A stretch of 64,000 bases of DNA from Lentzea kentuckyensis (GCF_002150765.1 NZ_MUYM01000052.1:1-64000); one strand, 5' to 3'; counted from the first letter of the stretch, positions 8,444-17,338 are shown. Made by a program: numbers and translations. Notes: generated by a model from the letters alone, not told the origin.

Positions 8444-8767
8444 ATGGCCAAGATCACCTATGTCCACCCGGACGGGACGTCGTCGGTCGTCGACGTCGAG
8501 CCGGGCAACTCGATCATGCGCGGCGCGAAGCTGGCGAACGTCGAAGGCATCCTGGCCCAGTGCGGCGGTGGCGCGACCTGCGGGACCTGCCACATCTACG
8601 TGGACAAGGACAACACCAAACCGTTGCCCGCCATGCACGACCTGGAGGACGGGCTGCTGTGCGTCACCGCGAGCCCCCGTCAGGACAACAGCCGGCTGAG
8701 CTGTCAGATCCCGGTCACCGAGGAGCTGGACGGGCTCGTCGTGCACCTTCCCGAGAAGCAACTCTGA
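8444..8767 (+). CDS. [2Fe-2S] ferredoxin
   Basis: The ATG at 8444 has a GGGGAG site 8 bases upstream; the in-frame ATG-like codons further upstream lack one. The 107-aa product has the adrenodoxin/putidaredoxin pattern of four cluster-ligating cysteines: CGGGATCGTC gives three and LLCVTASPR gives the fourth, followed by a Ser-Cys (RLSCQIPV). Such ferredoxins shuttle electrons from a FAD-dependent reductase to cytochrome P450. The matching reductase is encoded at 9557-10714 and the only P450 seen is at 16125-17336, so these three probably form one redox chain. The ketoreductase gene follows after 13 bases. Confidence 0.93.
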   Translation: MAKITYVHPDGTSSVVDVEPGNSIMRGAKLANVEGILAQCGGGATCGTCHIYVDKDNTKPLPAMHDLEDGLLCVTASPRQDNSRLSCQIPVTEELDGLVVHLPEKQL

Positions 8768-8780
8768 GGAGCGTTGAACC

Positions 8781-9557
8781 ATGACTCGACGGGTCGCCTT
8801 CGTCACGGGCGCAACCAGCGGAATCGGCCTCTCGGTCGCGGAGTCGCTCGGCGCGGCGGGCCACGCGGTGTTCGTGGTCGCGCGTGACGCGGAGAACGTC
8901 GCGTCCACGGTCAAGCAGTTGCGCGAGGACGGGTACGAGGCCGGCGGCACGACCTGTGACGTCAAGTCCACAGAGGACATTCGCAAGGCCGTCACGAAGG
9001 CAGTGGAGACGTTCGGTCGCATCGAGATCCTCGTCAACAACGCCGGTCGCGGCGGTGGCGGCGAGATCGCCACGCTGGACGAGGCCATCTGGACCGACGT
9101 CATCGACACCAACCTGCACAGCGTCTTCCGCGTCACCAAGGAAGTCCTCTCCACCGGTCAGATGAACCAGGGCGACTGGGGCCGCGTCATCAACATCGCG
9201 TCCACCGGCGGCAAGCAGGGCGTCATCTACGCCTCGCCGTACAGCGCGTCGAAGCACGGTGTCGTCGGCTTCACCAAGGCCGTCGGGCTGGAGCTCGCGA
9301 AGACCGGCATCACGGTCAACGCCGTCTGCCCCGGTTACGTCGAGACGCCGATGGCCGGCAAGGTGCGCCAGGGTTACGCCAACCACTGGGGCATCACCGA
9401 GGACGACGTCCTGGAGAGGTTCAACGCCAAGATCCCGCTCGGCCGCTACTCCACCCCCGAGGAGGTCGCCGGCCTGGTCACGTACCTGACCACGGAGACC
9501 GCGAACTCCATCACCGCGCAGGCGCTCAACGTCTGCGGCGGTCTGGGGAACTACTGA
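8781..9557 (+). CDS. Polyketide C9-ketoreductase (ActIII type)
   Basis: This 258-aa short-chain dehydrogenase has the NADPH site TGATSGIG, the NNAG motif, and the active-site block STGGKQG...YSASKHG with Ser, Tyr and Lys placed as in the actinorhodin ketoreductase. The C-terminal half also keeps ITVNAVCPGYVETPMA and the NVCGGLGNY end typical of that group. It reduces the C9 carbonyl of the nascent poly-beta-ketone, fixing first-ring folding before the aromatase/cyclase acts. Its position between the ferredoxin and ferredoxin reductase genes, more than 30 kb from the KS genes, is unusual. The stop overlaps the next start (TGATG). Confidence 0.94.
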   Translation: MTRRVAFVTGATSGIGLSVAESLGAAGHAVFVVARDAENVASTVKQLREDGYEAGGTTCDVKSTEDIRKAVTKAVETFGRIEILVNNAGRGGGGEIATLDEAIWTDVIDTNLHSVFRVTKEVLSTGQMNQGDWGRVINIASTGGKQGVIYASPYSASKHGVVGFTKAVGLELAKTGITVNAVCPGYVETPMAGKVRQGYANHWGITEDDVLERFNAKIPLGRYSTPEEVAGLVTYLTTETANSITAQALNVCGGLGNY

Positions 9558-10714
9558 TGACCGTTGTCATCGTGGGAGCGGGCCAGGCGGGATGCCAGGC
9601 CGCGGTGTCCCTGCGAGAACGGGGACACCGCGGCGCCATCACGCTGATCGGCGACGAGGGTGTGCTGCCCTACCAGCGTCCGCCGCTCACGAAGGCCTAT
9701 CTGCAGGGGGACATCGGGTTCGGTGACCTGGTGTTCCGGCCGGAGACCTACTACGCCGAGCACGACATCGGCCTGGTGCTCGACGACCCCGCGGTCTCCG
9801 TGGACCGCGCGGCCCGATGCGTGGTGCTGCGCTCCGGCCGCGTCGTCGGCTACGAGAACCTCGTGCTGGCAACGGGTTCGCGCCCGCGCCCGCTGCCCGG
9901 CGCGCACACGATCCGCACGATCGGGGACGCCGACGCCGCCCGTCCACGAGGTCGCGTGGTCGCGATCGGCGCCGGGTTCGTCGGCCTCGAACACGCCGCT
10001 GTGGCAAGCGAAGCCGGATGCGACGTCACGGTGATCGAGGCACAACCCCGTGCGCTGTCACGGGTCCTGTCCGAGCAGACGGCCGAGCACGTGGTGCAGG
10101 TGCACCGGCGGCGCGGGGTGAAGTTCCTCTTCAACGCCACCGTGTCCGAGGTGCGGCCGGACGAGGTCGTGCTCGCCGACGGCACGGTGCTGCCCGCCGA
10201 TCTCGTCGTGGCGGGCATCGGTGTGGTGCCGAACACCGAACTGGCCGCCGAGGCCGGGCTGACCGTCGACGACGGGATCGTGGTCGACCCGTGGCTGCGC
10301 ACCTCGGACCCGGCGATCTTCGCGGTGGGTGACTGCGCGCGCTTCCACCACGGGGCGCGGCAGATCCGGCTGGAGTGCGTGCAGAACGCCGTCGACCAGG
10401 CCAGCGCGGTCGCCGCCGTGATCACCGGGTCGGCCGAGCCATACGCGCAGGTGCCGTGGTTCTGGAGCGACCAGTACGCGATGAAGGTGCAGATCGCGGG
10501 AGTCACCGACGGCCACGACAACGTCGTGGTCACCGGAGATCCGATTTCCGGCGCGTTCTCGGTGTTCTGCTTCGTCGGCGACAGGCTGCTCGGCGTGGAG
10601 TCGGTCAACAAGCCGGTCGACCACGTCCTCGCGCGGCGGCTGATCGCGGCGAACTGCCCGATCCGGCCGGAGATGGTCGCCGTCCCCGGTTTCGACCTGC
10701 GCACCGCGGCCTGA
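9557..10714 (+). CDS. FAD-dependent ferredoxin reductase
   Basis: The 385-aa product is a rubredoxin/ferredoxin-NAD(P) reductase of the putidaredoxin reductase family. It has an N-terminal FAD-binding VVIVGAGQAG, a middle NAD(P)-binding AIGAGFVGLE, the second FAD motif IFAVGDCARF, and a C-terminal reductase domain (VNKPVDHVLARRLI). It passes electrons from NAD(P)H to the [2Fe-2S] ferredoxin encoded two genes upstream, and from there to the P450. It is translationally coupled to the ketoreductase by a TGATG overlap. A short GC-rich tandem repeat separates it from the convergent membrane protein gene. Confidence 0.92.
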   Translation: MTVVIVGAGQAGCQAAVSLRERGHRGAITLIGDEGVLPYQRPPLTKAYLQGDIGFGDLVFRPETYYAEHDIGLVLDDPAVSVDRAARCVVLRSGRVVGYENLVLATGSRPRPLPGAHTIRTIGDADAARPRGRVVAIGAGFVGLEHAAVASEAGCDVTVIEAQPRALSRVLSEQTAEHVVQVHRRRGVKFLFNATVSEVRPDEVVLADGTVLPADLVVAGIGVVPNTELAAEAGLTVDDGIVVDPWLRTSDPAIFAVGDCARFHHGARQIRLECVQNAVDQASAVAAVITGSAEPYAQVPWFWSDQYAMKVQIAGVTDGHDNVVVTGDPISGAFSVFCFVGDRLLGVESVNKPVDHVLARRLIAANCPIRPEMVAVPGFDLRTAA

Positions 10715-10764
10715 GTCCCGGCGACGGGTGGCCCAGCGGCGGGTTGGCTCAGCGGCGGGCTGGC

Positions 10765-11328
10765 TCAGCGCCGCCCGCCGCGCACCACGTAAGCGGTGAT
10801 TCCGCTCAGGAACAACACACCTGCCGTCCACAACGCCACCGCGTCGTCGGGGGTGCACTGCGGCCACGTGAGAATCCGGCCGGGCACCGATTGGGCGGGC
10901 GGCATGATCGCGCTCACGGCCCACCACAGCACCGGCGCGGCGGCGGCGAACCTCGCCCCGATCACCGTCGCGGCCAGTCCCGCCAGCCCGACCATGCCCG
11001 CTGTGTCGCGCACGACGAACTCGAAGCCGAACGTCTCGGACCCGAGTTCCTGCACCAGCAGCACCGGGATCGCCGCCAGCACGCCCGCGAGCACCAGGTG
11101 CCAGAACCGCCATGCCGGCCACGGCACCGCGGTGGACCGGTCCAGTTCGGGGTCCTGCCCGGCGAGACCGACCGTGATCACCAGCACCGCCGCCAGCGAC
11201 GTCAGCGAGGCGCTCAACGGCGTCCACGGCGAGTGCATCGCGGACCACGCGAGGAACACCACCACCGGCAGTGCCGCAAGGGCAGCCGGCACGCTGCGAG
11301 AGCGCGCGTACAAAGCAACCGGCCTCAT
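10765..11328 (-). CDS. Integral membrane protein, last gene of the sigma/ABC operon
   Basis: The ATG at 11328 overlaps the previous stop (ATGA) and gives 187 aa. There are about five predicted membrane segments (ALAALPVVVFLAWSAMHS, SLTSLAAVLVITVGLAG, LVLAGVLAAIPVLLV, MVGLAGLAATVIGARFA, AVALWTAGVLFLSGITAYVV) and an Arg-rich end. It has no motif I can tie to a family. As the last of five overlapping genes after an ABC ATPase, it is probably a membrane partner of that transporter, or a sensor for it. Confidence 0.75.
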   Translation of the reverse strand: MRPVALYARSRSVPAALAALPVVVFLAWSAMHSPWTPLSASLTSLAAVLVITVGLAGQDPELDRSTAVPWPAWRFWHLVLAGVLAAIPVLLVQELGSETFGFEFVVRDTAGMVGLAGLAATVIGARFAAAAPVLWWAVSAIMPPAQSVPGRILTWPQCTPDDAVALWTAGVLFLSGITAYVVRGGRR

Positions 11329-12671
11329 CGCGCCACCAGCACGTCGTGGATCCGCGCGGGATCCTGGCACGTCAGCAACATCTCCCGCACCTTCGCCACC
11401 CGGCCCAGTTGCTCGGACGGCGACTGGCTCCGGAACACCCGCCAGTCCTCCTCGACGGCGGAGCGCATGGACGAGCTGCCCCAGACGTACGGGTCCGAGG
11501 CCAGCGCGGTCAGTTCCCCGGTGAAGTAGGCGGCGGTCAGGTAGCGCACCGCGGACTCCCGGCTGTCGACGGAGTTCGGTTCGGCGCAAGGAGGGACACC
11601 CGCTCCGGCGAGCATCTCGAGCCGCATCTGCTCCGGCGACATCGTCAGCACGGAGGGATGGAGCTGTGAGTTCAGGTAGACGACATCGCCACTGCGGCGC
11701 GGCACCTCGAAGTGAGCCATCGCCGACGTGTCCTCCCGGACCGCGGTGGGCGGATGGGGCAGCACCGACAGCTTCTTCAGCACGTCGCGGCCCACCTCGG
11801 CGGCCGCGGGAAGCCCGGCTTCGTGCACCCGGCTCACGCACACCTCACCGTCGCAGACCAGCTGCCCGGCGATCGAGTCGGTCACCAGCACGTCGGACAA
11901 CCTGCCCGGCAGGATCGAGACCGCGAGCGCCAGCGCGAGCCCGGCGGGAACCAGCGCCACCAGACGTCCGCGCCACGACCGCGACACCAGCAACAGCAAC
12001 GCCGTGACCCCGAGTCCGGTGAACCACACGATCTGGCCGACGTCCACCGACGTGGAGGTGGTCACCAGGTCCGAACTCGGCGGGTTGAGAACGGGCGCCA
12101 GCAGCGCCAAGCGGGGCATCACGCCGTCGGCGGACCGCACGTCCTGCGCCTGGGCGGCCGTCATGGCCAGCGTGAACGTCGCCACCAACGCCACCGGAAC
12201 GGCCAGCGGGTGCGGCAGCAGCCGTCCCACCGCGAGGCCGAGGACGACGCTGCCCGCCAAGGCGAGCACCACGGTCAGCATCAGCGGGACGAACCCGGTC
12301 GAGACGAACCCGCTGCCGGCGGCGACGCGAACGACCACACCGACGCACAGCAGCAACGTGGCCGCCGCGACCACACCCGCCACCGCGGAGGCGAGCGTGC
12401 CCAGCCGGACCCAGCCGGGACGGGAGGTCGTGGCGAACAGTTCGTCCACCCGTGCCCGGCCGTCCCGCATGCCCTGCAGGACGGCCAGACCGACCACGAG
12501 CGCCCACACGTACGCCAGCGGCTTGCGCAGCTCCAGCACCGCCGAAGTCGAGTTGTCCTGCCACTTCGCGCCCGTCGTCGTGAGCAGCACCAGCATCGCC
12601 GTGCCGGACACGATCACGAGCAGGCCGGCCCAGATCGCGGACGACCGCCGCAGCTCGATCCGCAGCCCCAT
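11325..12671 (-). CDS. ABC-2-like permease with a C-terminal extracytoplasmic domain
   Basis: The ATG at 12671 overlaps the ATPase stop. The 448-aa protein has about seven hydrophobic segments in residues 10-270 (AGLLVIVSGTAMLVLLTTTG, YVWALVVGLAVLQGM, PLMLTVVLALAGSVVLGLAVG, VALVPAGLALALAVSILPG). A roughly 170-residue soluble tail carries two close cysteines (QLVCDGEVCVSRVHEAG). The layout matches ABC-2 type membrane subunits that depend on a separate ATPase, here the gene immediately upstream. The substrate is not evident; export of the polyketide or detoxification of envelope stress are both possible. Confidence 0.75.
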   Translation of the reverse strand: MGLRIELRRSSAIWAGLLVIVSGTAMLVLLTTTGAKWQDNSTSAVLELRKPLAYVWALVVGLAVLQGMRDGRARVDELFATTSRPGWVRLGTLASAVAGVVAAATLLLCVGVVVRVAAGSGFVSTGFVPLMLTVVLALAGSVVLGLAVGRLLPHPLAVPVALVATFTLAMTAAQAQDVRSADGVMPRLALLAPVLNPPSSDLVTTSTSVDVGQIVWFTGLGVTALLLLVSRSWRGRLVALVPAGLALALAVSILPGRLSDVLVTDSIAGQLVCDGEVCVSRVHEAGLPAAAEVGRDVLKKLSVLPHPPTAVREDTSAMAHFEVPRRSGDVVYLNSQLHPSVLTMSPEQMRLEMLAGAGVPPCAEPNSVDSRESAVRYLTAAYFTGELTALASDPYVWGSSSMRSAVEEDWRVFRSQSPSEQLGRVAKVREMLLTCQDPARIHDVLVAR

Positions 12672-13483
12672 CACCAGCCACCACCCTTGCCCGGCGCCGC
12701 ACTGATCAACGCCGAGTAACCGCGTTCGATCGGGCTGTCGCCCACGTGGTCCTCCGTCCCGGCGGCGACGAGATCGGCGGGAGTCCCCTGGAACACCAGC
12801 GATCCCTCCGCCACGAGCACCACGTCGGTGCACGCCGCCGCGACGTCCTCGACCAGGTGCGTCGAGATCAGCACGCACGACTGCTGTCCCAGTTCGGCCA
12901 CGAGTTCGCGGAAACGCAGCCGCTGCGCCGGATCCAGGCCCACCGTCGGTTCGTCCAGCAGCAGGATCTCGGGGTCGTTGACGATCGCCTGCGCGATGCC
13001 CGCGCGGCGCAGCATGCCGCCGGACAACGTCTTGAGCCGGTCGTCGGCGCGGTCGGCCAGCCCGACCTTCTCCAGCGCGCGTTGCACCGCGCCCGGGATC
13101 GCCTCCCGCGGCATCTCCTTCAACCACGCCAGGTACTCGACGAACTCCCGCACCGTGAACCGCTTGTAGTAACCGAAGTGCTGCGGCAGGTAGCCCAGCT
13201 TCCGCCGCAGCTTCCGCAATCCGGTGGAGCCGCCGAGCGGGGTGCCGAGCAGCGACAGCGACCCCGCGCTGGGCTTCTGCACCGTCGCCAGCGTCCTGAT
13301 CAGCGTCGTCTTCCCCGCGCCGTTCGGACCGAGCAGTCCGTGCACGCCCCTGCCCAGTCGCAGGGTCAGTTCGTTCACCGCGTTGCGGCCACGCCTGCCA
13401 CCCACCCGCACCACCAGACCGTCGGCCTGGATCTCCCAGGGATGGGAGGTCGGTGCGACCTCCTCGGCTCCCACTGCACGCAT
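12671..13483 (-). CDS. ABC transporter ATP-binding protein
   Basis: The ATG at 13483 overlaps the previous stop and gives 270 aa. All nucleotide-binding motifs are present: Walker A GPNGAGKTT, Q-loop YLPQHFG, signature LSGGMLRR, Walker B ILLLDEPTVGLDP and the switch His in STHLVED. It is of the CcmA/DRA type used with ABC-2 permeases, and its partners are the two membrane proteins encoded downstream. The SGGM signature and short C-terminal tail are ordinary. It probably powers export of the cluster product or a resistance function. Confidence 0.92.
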   Translation of the reverse strand: MRAVGAEEVAPTSHPWEIQADGLVVRVGGRRGRNAVNELTLRLGRGVHGLLGPNGAGKTTLIRTLATVQKPSAGSLSLLGTPLGGSTGLRKLRRKLGYLPQHFGYYKRFTVREFVEYLAWLKEMPREAIPGAVQRALEKVGLADRADDRLKTLSGGMLRRAGIAQAIVNDPEILLLDEPTVGLDPAQRLRFRELVAELGQQSCVLISTHLVEDVAAACTDVVLVAEGSLVFQGTPADLVAAGTEDHVGDSPIERGYSALISAAPGKGGGW

Positions 13484-14265
13484 CACGAACTCCTCGACTG
13501 GGTACGGAAACGGACGGCGATCACGATCAGCCCTGCCGCGAGGACGGCCGCCCACACCGGTGCGGCGGCGCCGTCGAACGCGACGGACGTGCGGCTGAGC
13601 GCGATAGTCGGCAGGACGATCCCGGCGGCCCACCCCGCGATGAGCGTGATGGCGGCACGGGTGATGCCGATCAGGCCACCGAGCGCGAGCGTGCACGTGG
13701 TGAACGCGAGGCACGGCAGCATCCACTGGGTGAGCGAGGCCCCGGTCAGCAAGCTCGCCACCAGCAGACCGGGCACGACCACCGCGAGCACCGCCACGGT
13801 TCGGCGGAACACCAGCGGCAGGCCGGCACGCGGGGTGGAGGCGGCGAGTTCGTGGGCGGGGTCCATCGCCCGGCCCCACGACACGGAGACCCCGAGCACC
13901 GGCAGCACCGGTGCCACCAGCAGCACCAGCGAGATCTGCCCGCGCGCCACCGATCCGGCCTGGTCCAGCACCACGGCGGTGGCGGTGACGAGCAGGATCA
14001 TCGCGAGCCACGGCCCGGCCACGGGGGAGACCCAGTGGCTGACGTGCCGCAACCACGACCGGGCCGGCGGCATCTGCGGGGTGCGGTCCAGCGCCGGTGC
14101 GAGATCGGCCCACACCAGCTCGGCGATCGGATCGGGAGCGAGGCGGTCGCGGCACGGAGCACAGCCCTCGAGGTGTGACTCGACGGCCCACAGCTGGTCG
14201 GCGGGGATGTCGTCACCTCGCACGTACTGGCGCAGCAGCTGCTCGCCGGGGTGGTGCGCGGTCAT
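13483..14265 (-). CDS. Zinc-finger (zf-HC2) membrane protein, putative anti-sigma factor
   Basis: The ATG at 14265 overlaps the sigma-factor stop. The 260-aa product starts with an anti-sigma zinc finger (HLEGCAPCRDRL, the H-x3-C-x2-C pattern of ZAS domains). About six membrane helices follow (AMILLVTATAVVLDQAG, ISLVLLVAPVLPVLGV, TVAVLAVVVPGLLVASLL, ITLIAGWAAGIVLPTIAL). Such proteins hold an ECF sigma factor inactive at the membrane until a signal releases it. With the sigma gene directly upstream the pair is probably self-contained. The multi-pass C-terminus is larger than in simple anti-sigma factors and may sense the transported ligand. Confidence 0.85.
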   Translation of the reverse strand: MTAHHPGEQLLRQYVRGDDIPADQLWAVESHLEGCAPCRDRLAPDPIAELVWADLAPALDRTPQMPPARSWLRHVSHWVSPVAGPWLAMILLVTATAVVLDQAGSVARGQISLVLLVAPVLPVLGVSVSWGRAMDPAHELAASTPRAGLPLVFRRTVAVLAVVVPGLLVASLLTGASLTQWMLPCLAFTTCTLALGGLIGITRAAITLIAGWAAGIVLPTIALSRTSVAFDGAAAPVWAAVLAAGLIVIAVRFRTQSRSS

Positions 14266-14822
14266 GACAGGGCCTCCCGCATCGCGATTCGCGCCCGCCT
14301 CGCGCGGGTCTTGACGGTGCCCTCCGGCACCCCGAGCAGCACCGAGGTCTCCCGCACCGACAGCCCGTCGAGCACCATGGCCCGCAGCACCTGCCGCAGT
14401 TCGGGGGCGAGCGTCCGCAACGCGTCGCCGATCTCGTCCCCGAGCACCGTGTCGAGCGCCTCGTCCTCGGCGGCGCGGACGCTGTGCTCGGGGGCCGCGG
14501 TGGCGGGCGGCTGGGCGTGGTGCGCACGCCTGCGGAACGCGTCGACCAGCCTGCGGGCGGCGATGGACCACAGCCAGCCGACCGCGCTGCCGCCCACGGC
14601 GGTGCCGGCGAACGCGTCGGCGGCCCGCCACACGGCGAGGTAGGTCTCCTGGAGCACCTCGGCGACGATCTGCTCGTCCGAACACCGCCTGCGCAGCCGC
14701 ACCGTCAGCCACGGTGACGTGCGGCGGTAGAGCTCTTCGAACGCCCTGCGGTCACCTCGTGCGACCCGGCGCACGAGCTGCTCCTCGTCCAGGCCGGCCG
14801 GCTCACCCCGGATTGCTCTCAC
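14262..14822 (-). CDS. ECF RNA polymerase sigma factor
   Basis: This is a sigma-70 family ECF regulator of about 186 aa. Region 2 (RRAFEELYRRTSPWLTVRLRR, then EVLQETYLAVWRAADAF) and region 4 (LAPELRQVLRAMVLDGLSVRETSVLLGVPEGTVKTRARRAR) are clear. The start is uncertain: I choose GTG at 14822, but TTG at 14831 is also in frame and neither has an ideal ribosome site. It heads a five-gene operon in which every stop overlaps the next start (ATGA), giving sigma factor, anti-sigma factor, ABC ATPase and two membrane proteins. It probably controls its own operon and perhaps other cluster promoters. Confidence 0.9.
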   Translation of the reverse strand: MRAIRGEPAGLDEEQLVRRVARGDRRAFEELYRRTSPWLTVRLRRRCSDEQIVAEVLQETYLAVWRAADAFAGTAVGGSAVGWLWSIAARRLVDAFRRRAHHAQPPATAAPEHSVRAAEDEALDTVLGDEIGDALRTLAPELRQVLRAMVLDGLSVRETSVLLGVPEGTVKTRARRARIAMREALS

Positions 14823-14890
14823 ACTCCGCAAGACGCGGAGATCCGCTGCCGGGTTCTCAGATCGCTGTGGCGTGCGTCACAGCATGGTGA

Positions 14891-16006
14891 TCAGCGGACG
14901 TGCCGGAAGAAGGTGCGGAGCTCGGACACGAGCACATCCGGGCGTTCGATGCCGGGGAAGTGGCCGCCGGCCTCGGCGTCTTTCCAGTAGCGCAGATCGG
15001 TGAACCTGGCCTCGATCCACGCCTGGGGCATGCGGGCGTCCTTCGGGAAGATCGTCACGCCGGTCGGCACGGAGACCTGGTGCATCGGCACGCGGTTGTG
15101 CGACTCCCAGTACAGCCGCGCGGCCGACGTCGCGGTCCCGGTGAACCAGTAGATCGACACGGCGTCCAGCAGCTTGTCGACCGGCACCAACTCCTCGAAG
15201 GGCCGGTCGTGGTCGGTCCACGAGTAGTACTTCTCCGCGATCCACGCCAGCAGTGCGACGGGGGAGTCGTGCAGGCCGTAACCGATCGTCTGCGGTTTGG
15301 TCATCTGGATGGCGGAGTAGCCGGCCTCGCGAGCCTGGAACTCCTTGAGCGCCGAGAGTCCGGCGTAGTCGCGCTGGGTCAGCTCGACCTGTGCCACGGG
15401 CGGGCCGGCGAACACCATCGTGAGGTGGATGCCGATCAACCGGGAAGCGTCGATGTGGCCCAGTTCCGCGGTGACGAACGAACCCCAGTCGCCGCCGTGC
15501 GCCGCGTAGCGCTCGTAGCCCAGTCCGGTCATCAACGACGACCAGGCGCGAGCGATCCTCTCGACGCCCCAACCGGTTTCGGCCGGCTTGTCGGAGAACC
15601 CGTAGCCCGGCAGGGAAGGCACGACGACGTGGAACGCGTCGGCGGGGTCGGCGGGGTTCGTCAGCGGCTCGATCACCTCCAGGAACTCCAGCACCGAACC
15701 CGGCCAGCCGTGCGTGAGCAGCAACGGCGTGGCGCCGGCGTGCGGGGAGCGGACGTGCAGGAAGTGGATGCCCAGCCCGTCGATCTCGGCGCGGAACTGG
15801 GGCAGCGCGTTGAGCCGGGACTCGACCGAACGCCAGTCGTACTTGTGCTCCCAGTGCTCCGCGAGTGACCGGACGAAGGACAGCGGCGCGCCCTGCGACC
15901 AGTCGGACACCGTCTCCGCGTCGGGCCAGCGGGTCAGCGACAGACGGGTGCGCAGATCGTCCACAGAGGACTCAGGGACGGTGACCTCGAACTCGGTGAC
16001 GTTCAT
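14891..16006 (-). CDS. Epoxide hydrolase 1 (EHN-type)
   Basis: The 371-aa protein matches microsomal-type epoxide hydrolases. The N-terminal EHN domain (SSVDDLRTRLSLTRWPD) is followed by an alpha/beta-hydrolase core with the LLLTHGWPGS oxyanion motif. The nucleophile Asp lies in HGGDWGSF, an IYWFTGT segment supplies the lid tyrosine region, and the catalytic His is in EAGGHFPG. It opens epoxides by an Asp-ester intermediate. A second, related enzyme is encoded at 49805-50887. In a cluster probably making an epoxide-bearing DNA alkylator, it may shape the side chain or detoxify the product. Which of these is inference. Confidence 0.9.
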   Translation of the reverse strand: MNVTEFEVTVPESSVDDLRTRLSLTRWPDAETVSDWSQGAPLSFVRSLAEHWEHKYDWRSVESRLNALPQFRAEIDGLGIHFLHVRSPHAGATPLLLTHGWPGSVLEFLEVIEPLTNPADPADAFHVVVPSLPGYGFSDKPAETGWGVERIARAWSSLMTGLGYERYAAHGGDWGSFVTAELGHIDASRLIGIHLTMVFAGPPVAQVELTQRDYAGLSALKEFQAREAGYSAIQMTKPQTIGYGLHDSPVALLAWIAEKYYSWTDHDRPFEELVPVDKLLDAVSIYWFTGTATSAARLYWESHNRVPMHQVSVPTGVTIFPKDARMPQAWIEARFTDLRYWKDAEAGGHFPGIERPDVLVSELRTFFRHVR

Positions 16007-16031
16007 GCGTGGGCACGTTACGGATCGGGCC

Positions 16032-16060
16032 TCGAAGCGACCTCGAAAGCGGTTGAGCGG
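16032..16060 (+). promoter_or_regulatory. Putative SARP binding repeats upstream of the P450 gene
   Basis: Three heptamers, TCGAAGC (16032), TCGAAAG (16043) and TGAGCGG (16054), sit at exact 11-base intervals between the divergent epoxide hydrolase and P450 genes. The TCGA-type core and 11-base phasing match the known DNA target of SARP activators. The array lies 65-93 bases before the P450 ATG. Confidence 0.55.
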
Positions 16061-16124
16061 ACATCCAGGGCATCTCCACGCGGGGCTGGCACGGTCAAGC
16101 GCGGCTGACGAGAAGGGAACCGCC

Positions 16125-17336
16125 ATGACCAACGCCGAGACAGAGCTGACGCCTTTCCCCTGGCACCGCAAGTGCCCGTACCAGCCTCCGGAGGAATATG
16201 CGCAGCTTCGGCCGGAAACCCCTATCGCGAAGGTCGGGCTCCGCACCGGTCGCGAGGCGTACGTGGTCACGAGCTACGAGCACGTGCGCAAGCTCCTCAC
16301 CGAGCCGAACGCGAGCTCCGACCGCGGCCACGAGGGTTTCCCGTACTACATCGACATCCCGCCGCAGTTCCGCACCGAGGGTTCGTTCATCGGCTGGGAC
16401 CCGCCCAAGCACACGGCCTACCGCCGGATGGCCGCCGTCTCGGGTGAGTTCACCAAGCAGCGCGTCCGCGCGATGCTGCCCCGCATCGAGCAGATCGTCG
16501 ACGAGCGGATCGACGCGATGCTGGAGCAGGGCCCGGTGGTCGACCTCGTCACCGCGCTGGCGCTGCCGGTGCCGCTGACGATCGTCTGCGAGATCCTCGG
16601 CATCCCGCACCAGGACCACGACTACCTGCACGACCGCACCGACAAGCTGTTCGGCGGCAGGTCCTCCGCCGAGGTGCGGATGGCCGCGATCACCGAGCTC
16701 AACGGTTACCTCGCGGACCTGCTGGAGAAGAAGCTCAAGGAGCCGGGCGAGGACCTGATCAGCCGCATCGTCGTCCGCTTCCACGAGGCCGGTCTCTACG
16801 ACAGCCGCGAGCTCGTCAACCTGGTCCGCCTGCTGCTGAACGGCGGTCACGAGACCAGCGCCGCGATGATCGCGATCGGCGCCATGACCCTGCTGGAGCA
16901 CCCCGACCAGTTGGAGAAGCTGAAGAACGACTGGAGCCTCGCGCCCAACGCAGTCGAGGAACTGCTGCGCTACCTCACGCCGGGCGACCTCGCGTCCTCC
17001 CGCGTCGCCCTGGCCGACATCGACGCCGGCCCGGTCACCATCAAGGAGGGGGAGGGCATGATCATCTGCGGTGGCGCGGCCAACCGCGACCCCGAGGCCT
17101 TCCCCGAGCCCGACAAGTTCGACATCACCCGCCCGAACGCGCGCAACCACGTCGCGTTCGGCTACGGCGTGCACCACTGCATCGGCGCCGAGATCGCCCG
17201 CGTCGAGCTCACCGTGGTGCTCACCAAGCTGTTCCAGCGCATCCCGAACCTGAAGCTCGCCAAGCCGTGGAACGAGCTGCAGTACAAGGACGGCGCGGTC
17301 ATGTACGGCGTCTACGAGATGCCCGTCACCTGGTGA
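16125..17336 (+). CDS. Cytochrome P450 monooxygenase
   Basis: The ATG at 16125 follows AGAAGGGA and gives 403 aa. Diagnostic P450 features are the C-helix DPPKHTAYRR, the I-helix GGHETSA oxygen-binding region, the K-helix EELLRY, and the heme loop FGYGVHHCIGAEIAR with its proximal Cys. It is soluble and of the bacterial class I type, so it needs a ferredoxin and reductase, available at 8444-10714. Epoxidation or hydroxylation of the polyketide or its side chain is plausible, and an epoxide would fit the DNA glycosylase genes. The substrate is not determinable from sequence. It is probably SARP controlled. Confidence 0.93.
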   Translation: MTNAETELTPFPWHRKCPYQPPEEYAQLRPETPIAKVGLRTGREAYVVTSYEHVRKLLTEPNASSDRGHEGFPYYIDIPPQFRTEGSFIGWDPPKHTAYRRMAAVSGEFTKQRVRAMLPRIEQIVDERIDAMLEQGPVVDLVTALALPVPLTIVCEILGIPHQDHDYLHDRTDKLFGGRSSAEVRMAAITELNGYLADLLEKKLKEPGEDLISRIVVRFHEAGLYDSRELVNLVRLLLNGGHETSAAMIAIGAMTLLEHPDQLEKLKNDWSLAPNAVEELLRYLTPGDLASSRVALADIDAGPVTIKEGEGMIICGGAANRDPEAFPEPDKFDITRPNARNHVAFGYGVHHCIGAEIARVELTVVLTKLFQRIPNLKLAKPWNELQYKDGAVMYGVYEMPVTW

Positions 17337-17338
17337 CG

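Noticed and set aside
10715..10764. Tandem GGCTCAGCGGCGGG-like units
   Set aside because: Only about three imperfect units in a short convergent gap. They look like local GC-rich slippage, not a mobile or regulatory repeat.
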